This document shows, piece by piece, positions 42,481-56,200 of a DNA stretch of 64,000 bases. The DNA comes from Atrichornis clamosus (taxonomy: Eukaryota; Chordata; Aves; Passeriformes; Menuridae), in contig WBMZ01005376.1 of assembly GCA_013400975.1 (NCBI GenBank), positions 92,455-156,454 of the forward strand. Direction: 5' to 3'. A model generated the notes under the pieces. That model made no database searches and had not been told where the DNA came from. It saw nothing but the letters and a program-made list of their open reading frames with translations. The position numbers and the translations under genes are program-made. Every line of letters starts with the position of its first letter. Within the stretch, counting starts at the first letter, position 1.

Positions 42481-45400
42481 CTCTTCTCTGTCTAACCAGT
42501 AAAAAACCCATCACAACAACCACAAAAACCAGACCCACAGCAACCTTTCCCTCTTTCTATTGTGTGCCAGCTGTTGTCCTTAGTTAAAGGATTCAGATAT
42601 TGACATTTTTTTAAGTTTCCTTGCTTCAAAAAAATGTTTCACTATGTAAATAAAACATTTGACAATGCAAATCTAAAAGTCGCAGAGATTTCCTTCCACA
42701 AAAATATTAGTAATTATAACCATATCAGTTGAGGATAAAAATGGACCATTGGTAATCTGAATTTCCTGCCTGTTCTATGGTGAGGGCCTGTTATTAATCC
42801 TGAGGGCAGTTAATGAATCCCCTCTGCCCCTATGGAGGTGATCCTATAGGGGTGATCCACTCAAATGTGGCTTGATTAGCTTTTTCATTGCTTACCATGT
42901 GTGCACAGCCAGAAATCAAAGGGGTATCTCTCTTCTTTACACTTCACACTACACTGGAGTAGCCCCAGCTTTCTAACAGCCAAGTTGCAATAATAATAAA
43001 TTGTAGCGGGTGATGATATAATGCATTTTAGTATAGACTTCTTTGCAAGCTACTATCAAAAGGATGTATATTATTTCATTTTCTATAGAGGCTGATAAGC
43101 ATGAGGAAGTTTTTCCTAAATCCTGTAATAAGCTACTTTCTATCCTGAAATATATCTGCAAACACTTCTTTGGTCTTTTTTCATATCTCACTAGTTTTTG
43201 GCAAAGACAGTAGCACACTGTTAAAGTGAATATCTAGCCTTTCCAAAACTGTGTAAGCATACATTCAGCTTCCTTGGAAATTCAAGGGCATAGTCTGACC
43301 AGATATTTTCATACACTCACTACTTTTTTTGTGTCCAAAATAATAAAAATTAGTTACATTAATATAATTGTGAGAAGATCAAGGAAATGCATAACCAAGA
43401 CCTAACTAGGTTTTAATGAAATTATGCTGGAAGTATGAGTTAAAAGTGCTTTATTTTTTCTTTAAGTCAAAGGATTAATTCTATTGTCTATTTTTAAATG
43501 AGTGTTTCCTCTGCATTTCTTTTTTTATTACTCATTTGCCATTTCATAGAACCCCCATTTTTTGAAAAAGCAGCAATGAATATAAAAATACATAAAGTGT
43601 CCTTAAAGGTCACTAAGTAGGACGCTGGTGTAGGATCTGTAAAAATTAACATCTTTGAAGGTCATGTAAAAGAAATGTATGTGGTTATTTTTTAAATTTC
43701 TGTTTCAGTCATCTCCAGGTCTTAAATTTTAATATCTCCAGATGATTGTGAGTGACTGTGCATCCAGACTTACCAGAGAACCCAAAAACCTCTATAAAAT
43801 AATCAACTGCCTTTTGTCTAACTGCAACTTTTCTAAAAATGACCAAAGAATAAGGGAAATTATAATCTCAAGATGCACTCCAGACCTGCCTTAAACACAG
43901 CTTGATGTCAGCAGCCCTTCCTTGCAGAACAACTGCTTGCTTCTGAAAGCAAGCCACAGATGGACGCTATGACTAGGAAGGACGACAGCTTACATGCCGA
44001 AATTGCTTTCTGTGGAAACCCAAAGAAACTGTGCGTGTGTCTTTAGCCTAGTTCCACAAACAAGGAACAGTGCATTTTAACAGCCCCTCTCTAGTGTAAG
44101 AAATCATACTGTGTCACGTACACTCATAACATCTCTTGAAGAACTAGCGTCGTAGAAACAGAAGTGAGAGCTGATGGCTAGATCACCTCTAACTATAACA
44201 ACCACCTGGATGTTATGAGATAAAAGTCTCCATGATACTCCTACAGTGGAGTTGCCTCTAGTGAATTCATCTCAGGACCTGAACTCAAACCCAGACGCCA
44301 CTGTGAGAGCTCTCTGCTGAAAGACCCCTTGTAGTGAGAATTAAGAGGGTTACTGAAACTTCATGTATTACTTCATGTAATACAACAAACCCATGGCTTT
44401 TGGTGAAAGACCTGGGTCAGGTCTCAGAGGCTGTGGTCTGATGGGGTCAGACATGGTGGCCACATCCAAAGAGCAATGGTCTCTGGCCTATGCTTCTTCC
44501 TGATTTACATCCAGGAATTACTTGGGACATTGCTAGCTAGCCTTGGCATAGCCATCCCAGGGACTATTCTGGCAATTTAACAATGGAGACAGTTAATTTC
44601 CTGGGAAATGTTTGATTTGCTAACCTAGATGTAGTCACTGAATATCATTTAGAAGAGTGAATGAGACTACCAGCAAATGTGAATTGAGGCATATTGCAGA
44701 GATCAAAGGAAGGAAACTCAGATACTGACCTGTGAATGGCAGAGGATTTATGGCAACCTTGCTTTTAGCTTATAATATGGATTGTCACTGCATTTTTTTT
44801 GAGTATTCATTTTTAATATTTTTGTCTGCCTGCACAACCCTATTATAAATCTAGGGGAAATTTTTTCACTTTCATTTTATGTTTTTTAACTCTGTAACTG
44901 ATTCTACAAGTATTATTTCCAGGACATGTTCATGCTTAATGGGTAGAAAAGTAGAAAAATGTGTCCTTCCATGTTTAGGGGAGTGAATTGGCTATGCTCG
45001 CACTCTCAGTTCTCCTAGACGCATCAAGGAGAGCTTTGATTGCAAAAGACAAGCAGAATCTGGACCAGTACATGTGTAACAAATTATTTAGTCATCAGCA
45101 CTTTGTTTGGCAAATGGATGGCTGTTAAAAATAATAGTTGTTACTGTCTTCCCCTCAATTGTACAGTAGTTCTACAATAAGTACCAGAGATGCATTAGTA
45201 GAGCAATTGAAAATTTCAACCACAACATTCTTCTCAAAGGTATCACTGCTAGAAACCCCAGAGACGTTAAGTGGAAAGGAACAAGAACTTACTCCACTAC
45301 ATGAACCACAAAGTATTTCTGAACTAAAAATGTGCAAAAGTTATCAAAAAAGTAGCTACTGTGAGTCTCACCATACATTAAGTGTTGTCACTGGATCACT

Positions 45401-47299
45401 TGTGAGAGGAGTAGTTCAGGCTATTGCTCAAAAAATATTTTACTTCTGAAAATAAGAGTGAGATATGAAGTCTCTACTAATTAAGGGAATTTGTCATTAG
45501 CTTCAGTATCATCTTTCATTTTACTCAGTATTTACTTGGGTTGCATTTACTGACAGTTTAGGTAAAATGTTTTGCAATCTAATGACAAACTAGTAAGTAA
45601 GATCTTATGAAGTAGTTGATGTTCACCAGCATATTGAAGAGATCCACAGGTAATGTATGGGATTTACTTGGCCCTGAATTTACTGGACTTGATCCTATCC
45701 AATACATTTCATTTCTGTTTCTATAAATTGCAAGAGTTTGCAACACACTGCAGTATATTTTTCCAGTAAATCAGAAGCAATAGTCAATATGCTAATACTG
45801 CCTGAAGTGTTATATTAAGTCATCTGTGCCTATACAGTGTGCACTTGTTATGTCTCAGACAATTTGCATTCCATAATTTTGTTATGAAGAGAGAACATGG
45901 TCTATTACCAACACAAATAGTTTCCTAGGTGACCCTATGGGTCACACCGCGTTCTGTTGTGATTCTTAAGCATCAAGCACAGTTATGTACTAATAAAGTG
46001 GAATGTTATATTTAGGCATTTGCAGGAAGTTCAAATTAAATGGTCCAACATGCATTAAAATGAGCAATGTTTAGATAGAATGTGTGTTTTACTGTCTTGA
46101 TTCTTCCTGCTAGTAAACAAGACAGTTAACACTTTCATAACTGTAAAAGTCAAGGATTGTCTAAGTTCCTTAGAAATTACAGCTTAGGGTACTAGAGGTG
46201 ATATGAGAGCTGTTTGTAATTTGTGTGGATTTACTACTTGTAGTTTTACATATAGTTGATGATATGAGTTCTGAGCAAATATAGCTGAAATTTATAATCT
46301 AGGTCAAATCTAATATGCATGGATAGTCTACCAGTGCCTTTTTATTGTTCTCATTTTCCATCTTTTTTCAATAACACAAGTGCCTTTTGATTCTGTAGAA
46401 GAGGATCTACCCCAAGTCCTGGTGTCCCATGGATGCCAAAAGAAGTTGTACCTAAATGTCTCTAATAATTCTAAGCAAAGACCTTAGGATTTGTGCCATA
46501 TTTATTTTCATTTTACATTCCTCTCTTCAGACTATCAAAATGTCCTCAATTTTTTTCCTTCCCTGGTTGGGAGGCACCACCTTTTACTTTCCTGAAGGTG
46601 GAAAAATACTGTGTTGAAGCAATTTTAATCAGAGAAAAAGAGCTCTTTTGTTCTGTTAGGAAGTTCTAACTGAACCTCTTTAGTCACAGCTTGAAAAAAC
46701 TTGGCTGTAGTTTGAAAGCTGAGATGCCACTGCTAAATTGACTAGACGGCTATAATGGTTACATTTGACTGAAAAAACACTTCTGAAAATACTCGCTGGA
46801 CATCTGTCAAGAAACAGCTCCTCACTCATGATCTCACATAGGAAATGGGAAGGACATACATTATTTATCTGCTGAGTTTGATAAAGCCAAGTAAGTTTGA
46901 AAAAGTGATTGTATAAAGAAGATTGCAAGTGCCTTGTTGCTGTGTTCAGAACAAAGTTCTCCCCAAAACTGTTGCCTTTTCCCAAGGGAGTGGGGGGAAA
47001 CTCCTGCATGAGCTAAGTGCAGTTAGTCAGATGCTAGACTGCTCAGTGTGCATGTAAAAGGTCAGTATGCAGAAGAAGCAGTCTGGTTAGAATATCACCT
47101 TGGTCTCCTTCTGCCTGTGCACTCTGGGAAAGCAATGTACACAGAACACAGGGAAACAAACATATCCCACAAAATCTACACTGCATCAGACAGGGAATGG
47201 TCATGCCTTGTTTGCAGGTGCAGTTGCTCCATGTTTACCATGCACTTTTGCAATATGTCACTTGTAGGGAACAGATTTACTTGATTTCTTTTTGTGTTT

Positions 47300-47730
47300 G
47301 ACATTTTTCATTTAATTTTGAAGTCTACAGGTCACTAATTTACCACAGAAATTCAGTATCACAATTACTCTGTGCATTAAATAGTTCTAGTTCCCAAAAC
47401 CAACTAGCCAGTGACGCAACCAGTACATCCCAGCCAAAGAAGCCACTGTCACAAGTACAATACAGTCTGATGATTTTGCCCAGAGCTTTGAAAATCTTGA
47501 ATAGCTGTACCAATCTATTTTATGATGAAGAGTTCGTAAAAACCTTTGGCCCACGAATAGCAAAGGTTTCATACATTATTTTCACTGTTGTTTTAAATGC
47601 TATTTTCATTGGGAATTACTATGAACTTGTGACTGCCCTGTACTGGATGTATATGTGCTTGGCTGAACACAGCAGCCTATCAAAGGACAAGAGACCACTG
47701 CACTCAGTGGCAACGTTCACCATCTTCTAG
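47300..47730 (+). other. Unassigned coding-like stretch
   Basis: One plus-strand frame is open from about 47300 to the stop at 47728-47730, so longer than its first ATG (47470) suggests. It includes EEFVKTFGPRIAKVSYIIF and NAIFIGNYYELVTALYWMYM. The same frame continues after the stop for about 50 more codons without another stop. I do not recognise the protein. It could be a decayed retrocopy, a transposon fragment or chance. Confidence 0.3.
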
Positions 47731-48509
47731 AAGGAGGCAAAGCTCAGTCGCTGGGAAACCGCAAAGGTAATCCTCCATGCGTTCCACAGCTGCTGTTCTG
47801 AAGGAAATGAGTACATCTTGCGGGTACTACGAATTATAAACTTGGACAACCACAAAAAAGCATTAATAATGAAAGGCAGCCTGACTCCTGTTACATCTTC
47901 CTTTTGAAGGTACACAGCTCATTCTCTGTGTCAGTGTTACGTAACCACAAATTGCCTTCTCAACTTCTGCAAGCTGCATTGCTGTCAAACGATAGTGATG
48001 GCCCAGCCACACTGTCTAAAGATGTCAGGAGAAGAGAAAAACCAGACTACTACAAGTGACACAGTGAATACTCCTTTCCTGTTACAAATTCCACATTAAA
48101 TCTAAGTAATTACTTGGCTGCAGTGATACTTAGTCTACAGGACAATGCATTTACAGGCATTTAGGAACAGCAGTTTACAATAATGCTTGCATATGGGTTT
48201 GATATCTTGTGTTGTTAAAACAAATCAGCAAGTCTAGACTGTAATTTGCTGAAGCAATTTATGGTTATTTCATGGCTTTTTTCTCTAAGTAGAGGTGAAT
48301 ACATTTGACTGTCTTAAGAGGAAGGATGATAGTGCACATTCTTTTCATTTTAACTGTAAGACTGATCTGAAACAGAAAGATTAACATCCTGATTTTCATA
48401 CCACATTAGAAACTGATCTAAACTATTAGTGCTTTATTCCATGACAGTATTCAAATATTTGGGGAACTGCTGATTAATCATTAAAAAACATTGCTGCAGC
48501 CACTTCTTC

Positions 48510-48600
48510 ACGAATTAGTAAATTGAGACTGTCAATACAGCAAGTCAGTAGCAGAGCAGGGAGCAAGGACCCAGGTGGGAAACCCTCAGCTGCCTTGTAT
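48510..48600. repeat. Possible MIR-like SINE remnant
   Basis: TAAATTGAGAC followed by CAAGTCAGTAGCAGAGCAGG and AAGGACCCAGGT resembles the MIR core order (AAACTGAGGC ... AAGTGGCAGAGCCAGGA ... GAACCCAGGT). Short, by-eye match. Confidence 0.4.
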
Positions 48601-49884
48601 TGTTACTGAAGTCATCAAAGCATAATAGTTGCCAGCAGTTGAGTGTTCTCCTTAGCTTTTCACTCCTTGGCTCCTGCTCCAGTAGCAAGGCAAAACAAAT
48701 GCTTTTTGTATTTCTGGAAACATTGCAACATTGCTTTATGCCAGACTTGCCAATACTTTTCTTCAAGGTGAGCAAGTACTTGCAGGTAATATTCTCACCC
48801 TATTTTCCGACCTCATTACAAATCTCAGCTTCAAAATTTGTATAAGACAAGAAGACACTATGCTCATTCTGCTTAGGTATGATTGCATTTCTGAAGAATG
48901 TAACATGATATACAGAAAAATAAACAAAAAACCCCCCCAGACTTTCCAGAGCTAGGAAATGCTTTCCCAGTGAGAATTTGGTTTCCTTGTGTCTTTCAGC
49001 CAGAGAAACAAGTCCCCTGTCCCACATGGCTGGTGCCAGGCTCTCTGCTGTGGCACACCCTTATGCCAAGTTTCCACATGGATGAAACTGTTCCCAGATA
49101 AAAGATGCAGAGGGGCTCTGAGATTTGTAGTGAACCTTGCAGAGCTGTCTCCCACCAGTCTGTTCACAGCTCTCTGTCCTCCAGAAAGGGAGTCTAGTCA
49201 AACAGCTTCAGGGCTTTCAGCAGCAAATGAGCACACTTAGCACTGACAAAACAGAAAATGGATTTATACAGACTAGTCACTGGATGACTACTGAACAGAG
49301 AAAAACTTAGGTCATATCTTTGTTATAAAGTTTTGGAAAAAAACCCAGGAATTTAGAGAGCGATCTTTTCATTTGCATTTGCTTTACATAGGTAATCAGT
49401 TGTTATACTGAAGTTCTTCATGGACATGACGGAGTCTTGTATTGTGCTACTTTCTTTATTTCTTTATTTTTAAGAATGCTTGTGTAGATGTATATGAATT
49501 ACATTCTAACAACATAATGTTTAGATAATTGTTTTGGTTTACTGCAATTGTCATAATGACAGACTTTGAAAAAACAAATGCATTTATTGTTCCTAGAAAT
49601 CATCAGATTATGAATTTACAAGAAAATATGCCTTTTGTTAAGAAGGTAGAATGTCCATCATCGTCTGTTAGTACAAACTGGCATAACTCCACTGAAGGAA
49701 GTGATTTGCTACACTACCCTGTTTTCATTAAAAGTAGAGGCATGTTATGAAAGACATAACTATATACTCATTGCTTGTTGACCTTAACTAATACCCAAGA
49801 TCCTAGATGTCCATCTCACCTTTTCCAGTGGCTCCTCATTTCTGTACTCCAGACAAGTATAAATACATCACTTTGTGGTAGAAA

Positions 49885-50052
49885 ATGAAAGCGTTGCTGT
49901 TTTACAGAGCACTACATGAGGATCTCACAGCCTTGTACAAATGAAAGAGTTGCTGTTTTACAGAGCACTACATGAGGATCTCACAGCATTGTGCAAATGA
50001 AAGGGTTGCTGTTTTACAGAGCACTACATGAGGGTCTCACAGCATTGTGCAG
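49885..50052. repeat. 56-bp minisatellite, three copies
   Basis: Three tandem units start at 49885, 49941 and 49997, exactly 56 bp apart, each beginning ATGAAAG-GTTGCTGTTTTAC. They differ at only a few positions (GCG/GAG/GGG near the start, CCTTGTAC versus CATTGTGC near the end). The array runs into the duplicated block around the N at 50135. Confidence 0.93.
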
Positions 50053-50236
50053 AGCATAACTAATGGCACCTTTGAACCTTCCAGGACTTGGGAGAAAAAA
50101 GTTGAACTGGACTTCTGTTCCAAATAGACTGGAGNGTCTCACAGCATTGTGCAGAGCATAACTAATGGCACCTTTGAACCTTCCAGGACTTGGGAGAAAA
50201 AAGTTGAACTGGACTTCTGTTCCAAATAGACTGGAG
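50034..50236. repeat. Exact 101-bp direct duplication flanking a single N
   Basis: 50034-50134 and 50136-50236 are identical over 101 bp, both starting GTCTCACAGCATTGTGCAG and ending AATAGACTGGAG. They are separated by one ambiguous base at 50135, the only N noticed in the window. Identity with an N at the joint points to a contig or read join rather than a biological duplication. Confidence 0.95.
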
Positions 50237-53200
50237 TTTGTAACAAGCCACCTCATTCAAATTACTGCTTTTCTGACATTATTGCACTTTGGGCTGTGCT
50301 TGGTTTTATTTTGTGTTGCCCATATGGAGTGCAGTTTCTCTGTAACTTAATCCTTAAAACACCAGTTCTAAGAAAGGATCCTCCTTTGTCTAAAAGATGT
50401 GCATGTTTATCAAGGTGATCAAGAAGCAGACTTGAGATTCTACAGGCTGCCACTTAGAATTCAAAAAATCGGTAAAAAAGCCTATCTTGATGATCTCCAA
50501 AGGCTGTAGAAAGAGGCATGAAACTATGTGATTGTATTGGGGCAATCGACAAGTATTAGCTGAATATCTATCCTCTAATTGTTCAGAGAGATGTGTCAGG
50601 TTATTAAATTGACAATCATAAGTGAGAAATATCCTGGGACTCACACTGGTGTTTGTAGGAGGTCTCTGCCCATGTGAGATGTTTTTGAAATTTCCATGTG
50701 CCATTCCAGGATGTGTGTCATGGCCTCTTCTGAGAAGAATGAAGTCACTTGGCCTTTGGCCTCAGGACTTCCAGCACACTCCAGGAAAGGAGTTTCTCAC
50801 CAGGAGCCATAGCCTACAATGTCTTTTTCAGTTACCCTCCTAGCTGTGCCAGACTATATTAACCCTTTCTAAGCACGTATGCTGCCATGCTCTCTGGGAT
50901 GCCTGTGCTAGGGAAATCTTTGGAAAGGCTTATTGCAGTGTCGTTGTCAGTATCTGTTCAAACAGGGAACACCAACAGCAGTGATTTCAGTCTCTCCAGT
51001 AAATAGTTCATGCACAGAATCTGATTTACTCTATTGCCTTTCAACATCTTTTTTCTAACACAGAAAGTTTTAAAGTGGTATAAGAATCAGCCAAAGTCCC
51101 TACAGTCAAATCAGATGTAATCCTCTCATACTCCTTTTCTCCTACGACTTCTGTCAACAGTTTGCTCTTCAGTGCAGGATGACAGTGTTGAAATGTGACT
51201 GTGATTCCACAACCACTGACAGTCTGATCAGACCAAAGCTGTTACTGTCATGGACAGGGGAGATCTGGGCGCAGCAGGGATATGCATTTAACCCCCTTGA
51301 GTCCTGTGCCAGATGGGAAAGCCAAATGAGTCTTTCAGATCACCCTAGTGTCCTCCAAGCAAGCACTCACATTTCTGTGTATATGACAATCGCTATATCT
51401 GGCAAGAAGCAATGTATTTCAGCAAATATTTCTAAATAGACCCTTGACTCTTACCATTATATTAAAGGGCTAAGGGTATTAGATTTATGAATGTGTTCAG
51501 ACAAGTATTCCACCTGGTGTTTTTTCCATAATTCTAAACGTTTCTGACAGCATCTTTTGCAATCTCCAGTCCAAAGGTTTTTCCAAACCTCCTAACATCG
51601 AGGAAATAAGAGAGGTCCCAGGTGTCATCTTTTGCCATTTTCTCTGCTAAACCATGTAGAAGATGAAAGAAAATTTATTTTCTAAGAATTTGAAAAACTA
51701 ATACAAAACCAGAAATACTGATTAATGAGCTTTCTCATGTAACACAGGACTTTTTTATTTTTCAACTTCTGCTCATTAGTGTGCAAAATTACTGTAAAAC
51801 AAGGCATTTGCATCTAGCTTTACATTCTGCTTTAAGTGGCACTGATGTAAATGCAGAGCAACTATATTGACTAGAATTTCTTCTTGATTTTCCCCAGTGT
51901 GAAAACATGATTGGCGTGTCCTTTTTATCAAAGCCCTTACCTTTCATCTGGAATTTCAGCCATTTCTCCAGATTAAATGACACTTGACTAATGACAGGAA
52001 ACCACTGTCAGAAAGCCAGCATATAATGTACTATATACAATACATACAGCAATCAATCAAGACTAAGGGATTATGGCAACTGTACTATTTATCACTGTTT
52101 TAAACCCGTGTAAAGCTTTTGTCAGGGGAGAAAAAGGAGAAAGAAGTCTAAATTTTTCACAGTAGGCCTAACTGAGAAAGATTCATTGCAAGGAGGTGTT
52201 TTAAACACTTTTCTGAGTGTGTACTCATTTCGTCTGCTGGTGCTGCTCATCCCTGTCCTGAATTTTTGGGATAAGGAGTTGCCTACCCATGGATCTTGGC
52301 TGAGAATGGCCTTATCCCTCTTTTCACAAAGTACACCAAAAGATCCCCAGCTGCAGCACAACTACCTTAGACACTTGTCCTCTTAAAACACTTTTTTTTC
52401 AAAGTAAATACAACTAGCAATCATAAAATAACAACTTCCATTTGCAGCTGTAACTGAACAGTGTTATATTATTAGAGAACCTGGAACCAAGTCTTTGATG
52501 GCAAACGACCAGACCTTCCTGGGCCACATTAGGCTGTACTGAGCCATAAACTAACTCACCCACTCCAAAGTTCATATTAAGCAATGTTGGAAACTGGTCA
52601 GTGAGTTATTCTGAACCTACTGCTGTGGCAGTCATGAGAATATTGCTGGAGAAGTGAACATCTAGTAGAAAAGCTGGAACCCATGATATAAGACATCTTT
52701 ATTCCTCCTCCATAAATATGCTTTTTCATCTGCTCTTAGACTTGTCTTGAACCCCCTGATAAGGCAATGCTTGGTCTTTCTGTGGAGAGCAGCATTTTCC
52801 TTGTACCTATGAGTTTCACTAGGAAACCTTCACTTGACCCACTGGCAGCTCCTGCACCTCCAGCTTAGAGTCTGGCTCCATAAATGGTAATTCCATAGCT
52901 TGCTTTGCCAAATCTCCATTCCTGGCCTCAGTTTCTGACCCGTGGAACATCTGGATGAGCTCAAATACATTAAGATGGTAGTGCACAAACTTCCTGCTGT
53001 ATGGTATGCACACAGCAAAGAGCTGACAGGGGAAGGCAAAGGGGAGATGGCTGTGCCATGTCCTACAGGCTTTGTAGATAAAAAGTATCAGCATATCAAC
53101 TCCGGCATTCAAAGGGGAAGAATTTTTTGTATTTCGTTCTGTGGTTGTAAAAGAAGATATTCTTTGAACTCTTTGGCAGGTCCTTTAAGCCTGACTGGAG

Positions 53201-56200
53201 AAAGGCAGTCACTGGGCCTCTTGGAGCGAGTTCTGTGTTATTCTGGTACTCACCAAAGTAACTTTGAGTGGAAGAAGGGTAGACCAGCCAGCTGGCTTCT
53301 GGTTGACACCAGAAGAGCAATAGTGGGGGGAGGGACAACAGACTGAAAGCAGACTACACACAACACATAATAAACATGAAGCAGGAAGACCAGAGAGAGC
53401 TGTGTGAGCGCCAGCTCTCTGGACCACTTTAAATACTGGTATGATCACCATCAGATTTTTGGTTCATGTTTCTATGACCTCAAGCTATCAAACAATTTTT
53501 AGTTTACATAATGCAAGATTTGCAGGGTATTCAGAATGACATCCCAGGACTCACCCTACAGTATCTGTATAAATATGACCTAAGTGCAGCTCTTCGAGAG
53601 TCTCTTGCTGCTAAGTTTGGCTAATCAGCTCTCCATTGGAGGAGCTAGTCCATACCCAGCTACTAAATAGAAATAAACTCTTCCATGGAAATAAATTTTG
53701 CTCCTATGCATGTAGGAATAATGCAGAAACATAGCAATCACACTTAAAGAAGTCTCTTGAATCTTTGCAGTGAAAGTAACACTTGTTCAGTTGCAAAATC
53801 TACATTAGACCCAATTCTCTTGTTTGCTTCCACTTCTGCTGGGAGGATTTTTCAGAACTTCAAATGGTTGAGGATAAATCTCTTCCTTCAGAAACATAAC
53901 AAACAAGCTAGGCTATCACAGTGTTCCTGTTTTGACCAACATGGTAAGTTTCTGGAAAGGCAGGAAGCAGCTGATTTTAGTCGATGACTGAAGAAATAAT
54001 CCTACCTAGGATACAAATTTTGCAATAGCAATTGAAGAAATAAACATAATCTGATACCAGAACCAAGAGAAAAGGAGTATATAACAATGCCAAAATTATA
54101 AAAAGATAGGAGGAATACATTTTTGGGAAAGACAGTCCTCGACATGAGCAGTTGAGTTGTTAAATGGAAAAGCATGCCATTGATCTGGTTTACTCTTCCA
54201 CCAATCCATTAGGTATTTCTGCAGTACTGGCTGTTCCTTTAATTTGATATTGCCACTTGTATGTCTTGTGAAATGCCATTTGAATGCTAGGACAACTGAG
54301 ATTTTGGCGCACACTGTTGACAGCTGTTTTGAAACTACAAATATGATGTATGCTACATCTGGTGAGGTTGGAGTGGAAAAATACGGTGGAAAAACACAAT
54401 TCTTCTTTTGGAGCTAGGGATTGGGATATCTTTGGGATAGGTTTACAATATCTAAGTCCTCTATTCAGTAAAGTGACTCTTTAATGCCCTACCCATAGAC
54501 ACAGTAATTTATAATCAGAACCAAAGATTGATTTGAATATTTCTGCAAAGCTGGTTCATTACTTCTAACTAGGAAAATTGACATAGAACATGACAGATGA
54601 GAGACACTTAAATGAGTAAGTTAAATCAGTGAATCAATAAATTATCTAAAAATATTTTTTCATTAATTTTCATGACATGGCTATGACTATGCCAAGCAAG
54701 GCATCATGTGTACTCAAATGTAATAAAGTCTCATACCTATGACTCAGTGGCAGAAGTAGCAGCTGGAGTCCTGGAAGCTGCAATGAATAATCAAAGGATT
54801 TGTTGGTGTCAGGCTAATGCACTACCAAGTATCTTCTTAAGACAGAAATGAAGCTGACTAAGTAGCTTCGATATTTTCTCAGTTTTTTTCCTAACAGTAC
54901 CTTTCACTTTATGTGAAATCACTCTCTGACTGATACTCAAATCCTTTAAATATGTATTTTTCCCAAAACTAAAGTCATTTTGCTATTTCCTTAATACAGA
55001 TTGATTAGGCTGAGTGTAGAACTCAATTAAGACCATCTCATGATAAAACTTGCTTGGGGAAAAAGAGTACATCAACAGGAACAAATATTTTATTTCAGAT
55101 GGAAAGAAGTGTTTCTATTGAGGTTGCACATTTCTATGTACTGCATTGATTTGGGTAGGATTTCACCCCAAAAATCTGAGCACATATATTTTGTTCTACT
55201 ATGTGCTACTGGACCTTCAACATGGAGTTGTAGTGCTCTAAGGCTGTCCTAGCTTCTACTGAATTTTAAAAAATGTAACAGGAGTAGAAGTTAATTTTGG
55301 TGACCACTTGTTCTTGGTTGGCTGGTTTTGGCAAGGCTTCCTGCATTTCTATGATATAATCCCGCTGGCTTCAAATGAAAATATAGCCTTGAAACTGGAA
55401 GTGAAGAATGAATACAATGCTATGCTTGAACAAGAAGATGCTCTGATGCAGCCATAGAATGAAGCACTCAATAGGAATTGCCACTTTAAGCATAATCATG
55501 AAGATGAGTCTGGATTTTCTATAATAACCATCACCAAAGCTTCTAAGTGCATCCCGAGTGCATCCTTAATTGGCTTTATCAAATGTTCAGTTGTTCCTTG
55601 CAGACCCAGTGAAGCTTCACTCTCGAGGGCAGTGATGTACAAATGCTGGAGAAGAAAGGGCTGTCCCGATGCCTTGCCTGAATCCTCTGCTGGAAGGGGG
55701 ATTTGTGGACCTGGGCAGTTGGGGAACACTCCATCCAGGCCTTGAATAATGTGGGACAGTGAGGTCAAGCTATTGTTATGTCACACAATACAGCCTAAAA
55801 GAAGGATTTAATGTGGACATGAATGATCCTCAGCTCCCCACTGGCCCCACTTTTGCTTCAGAGATGTATCCAGTATTCAAGGCTGGCACTCAGTTAATTG
55901 GAAGCACTGCGTCTCCAAAGGCCAAGAAGATGAAAACATTTAGGAAAAATCCAAGGAAATTCCAATAACCAGAGCAGTCACCTTCCCGGCCAATCCTGTC
56001 ACCTCCTTATGCATTATAAAATACCCAGGATACTTTTGTTTTAGGAGGAACATTCTGGATTAATAAATAGAAACCAGAAATATTTGGAATATACTACTCT
56101 CAGTAATAAGTGTTGCAGGTGGAAGGCCTGCATTTAAAAATATTCATCATTCCTTGAATGCTATATGTATAGAAGGACTTGGGCCCCTTTATTTTTTAAA

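Larger units (their letters stand above)
42481..49884. other. Intergenic region
   Basis: Mostly AT-rich unique sequence. It contains an unassigned coding-like stretch at about 47300-47890 and a possible MIR-like remnant near 48.5 kb. No intact gene or RNA gene was recognised. Confidence 0.65.
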
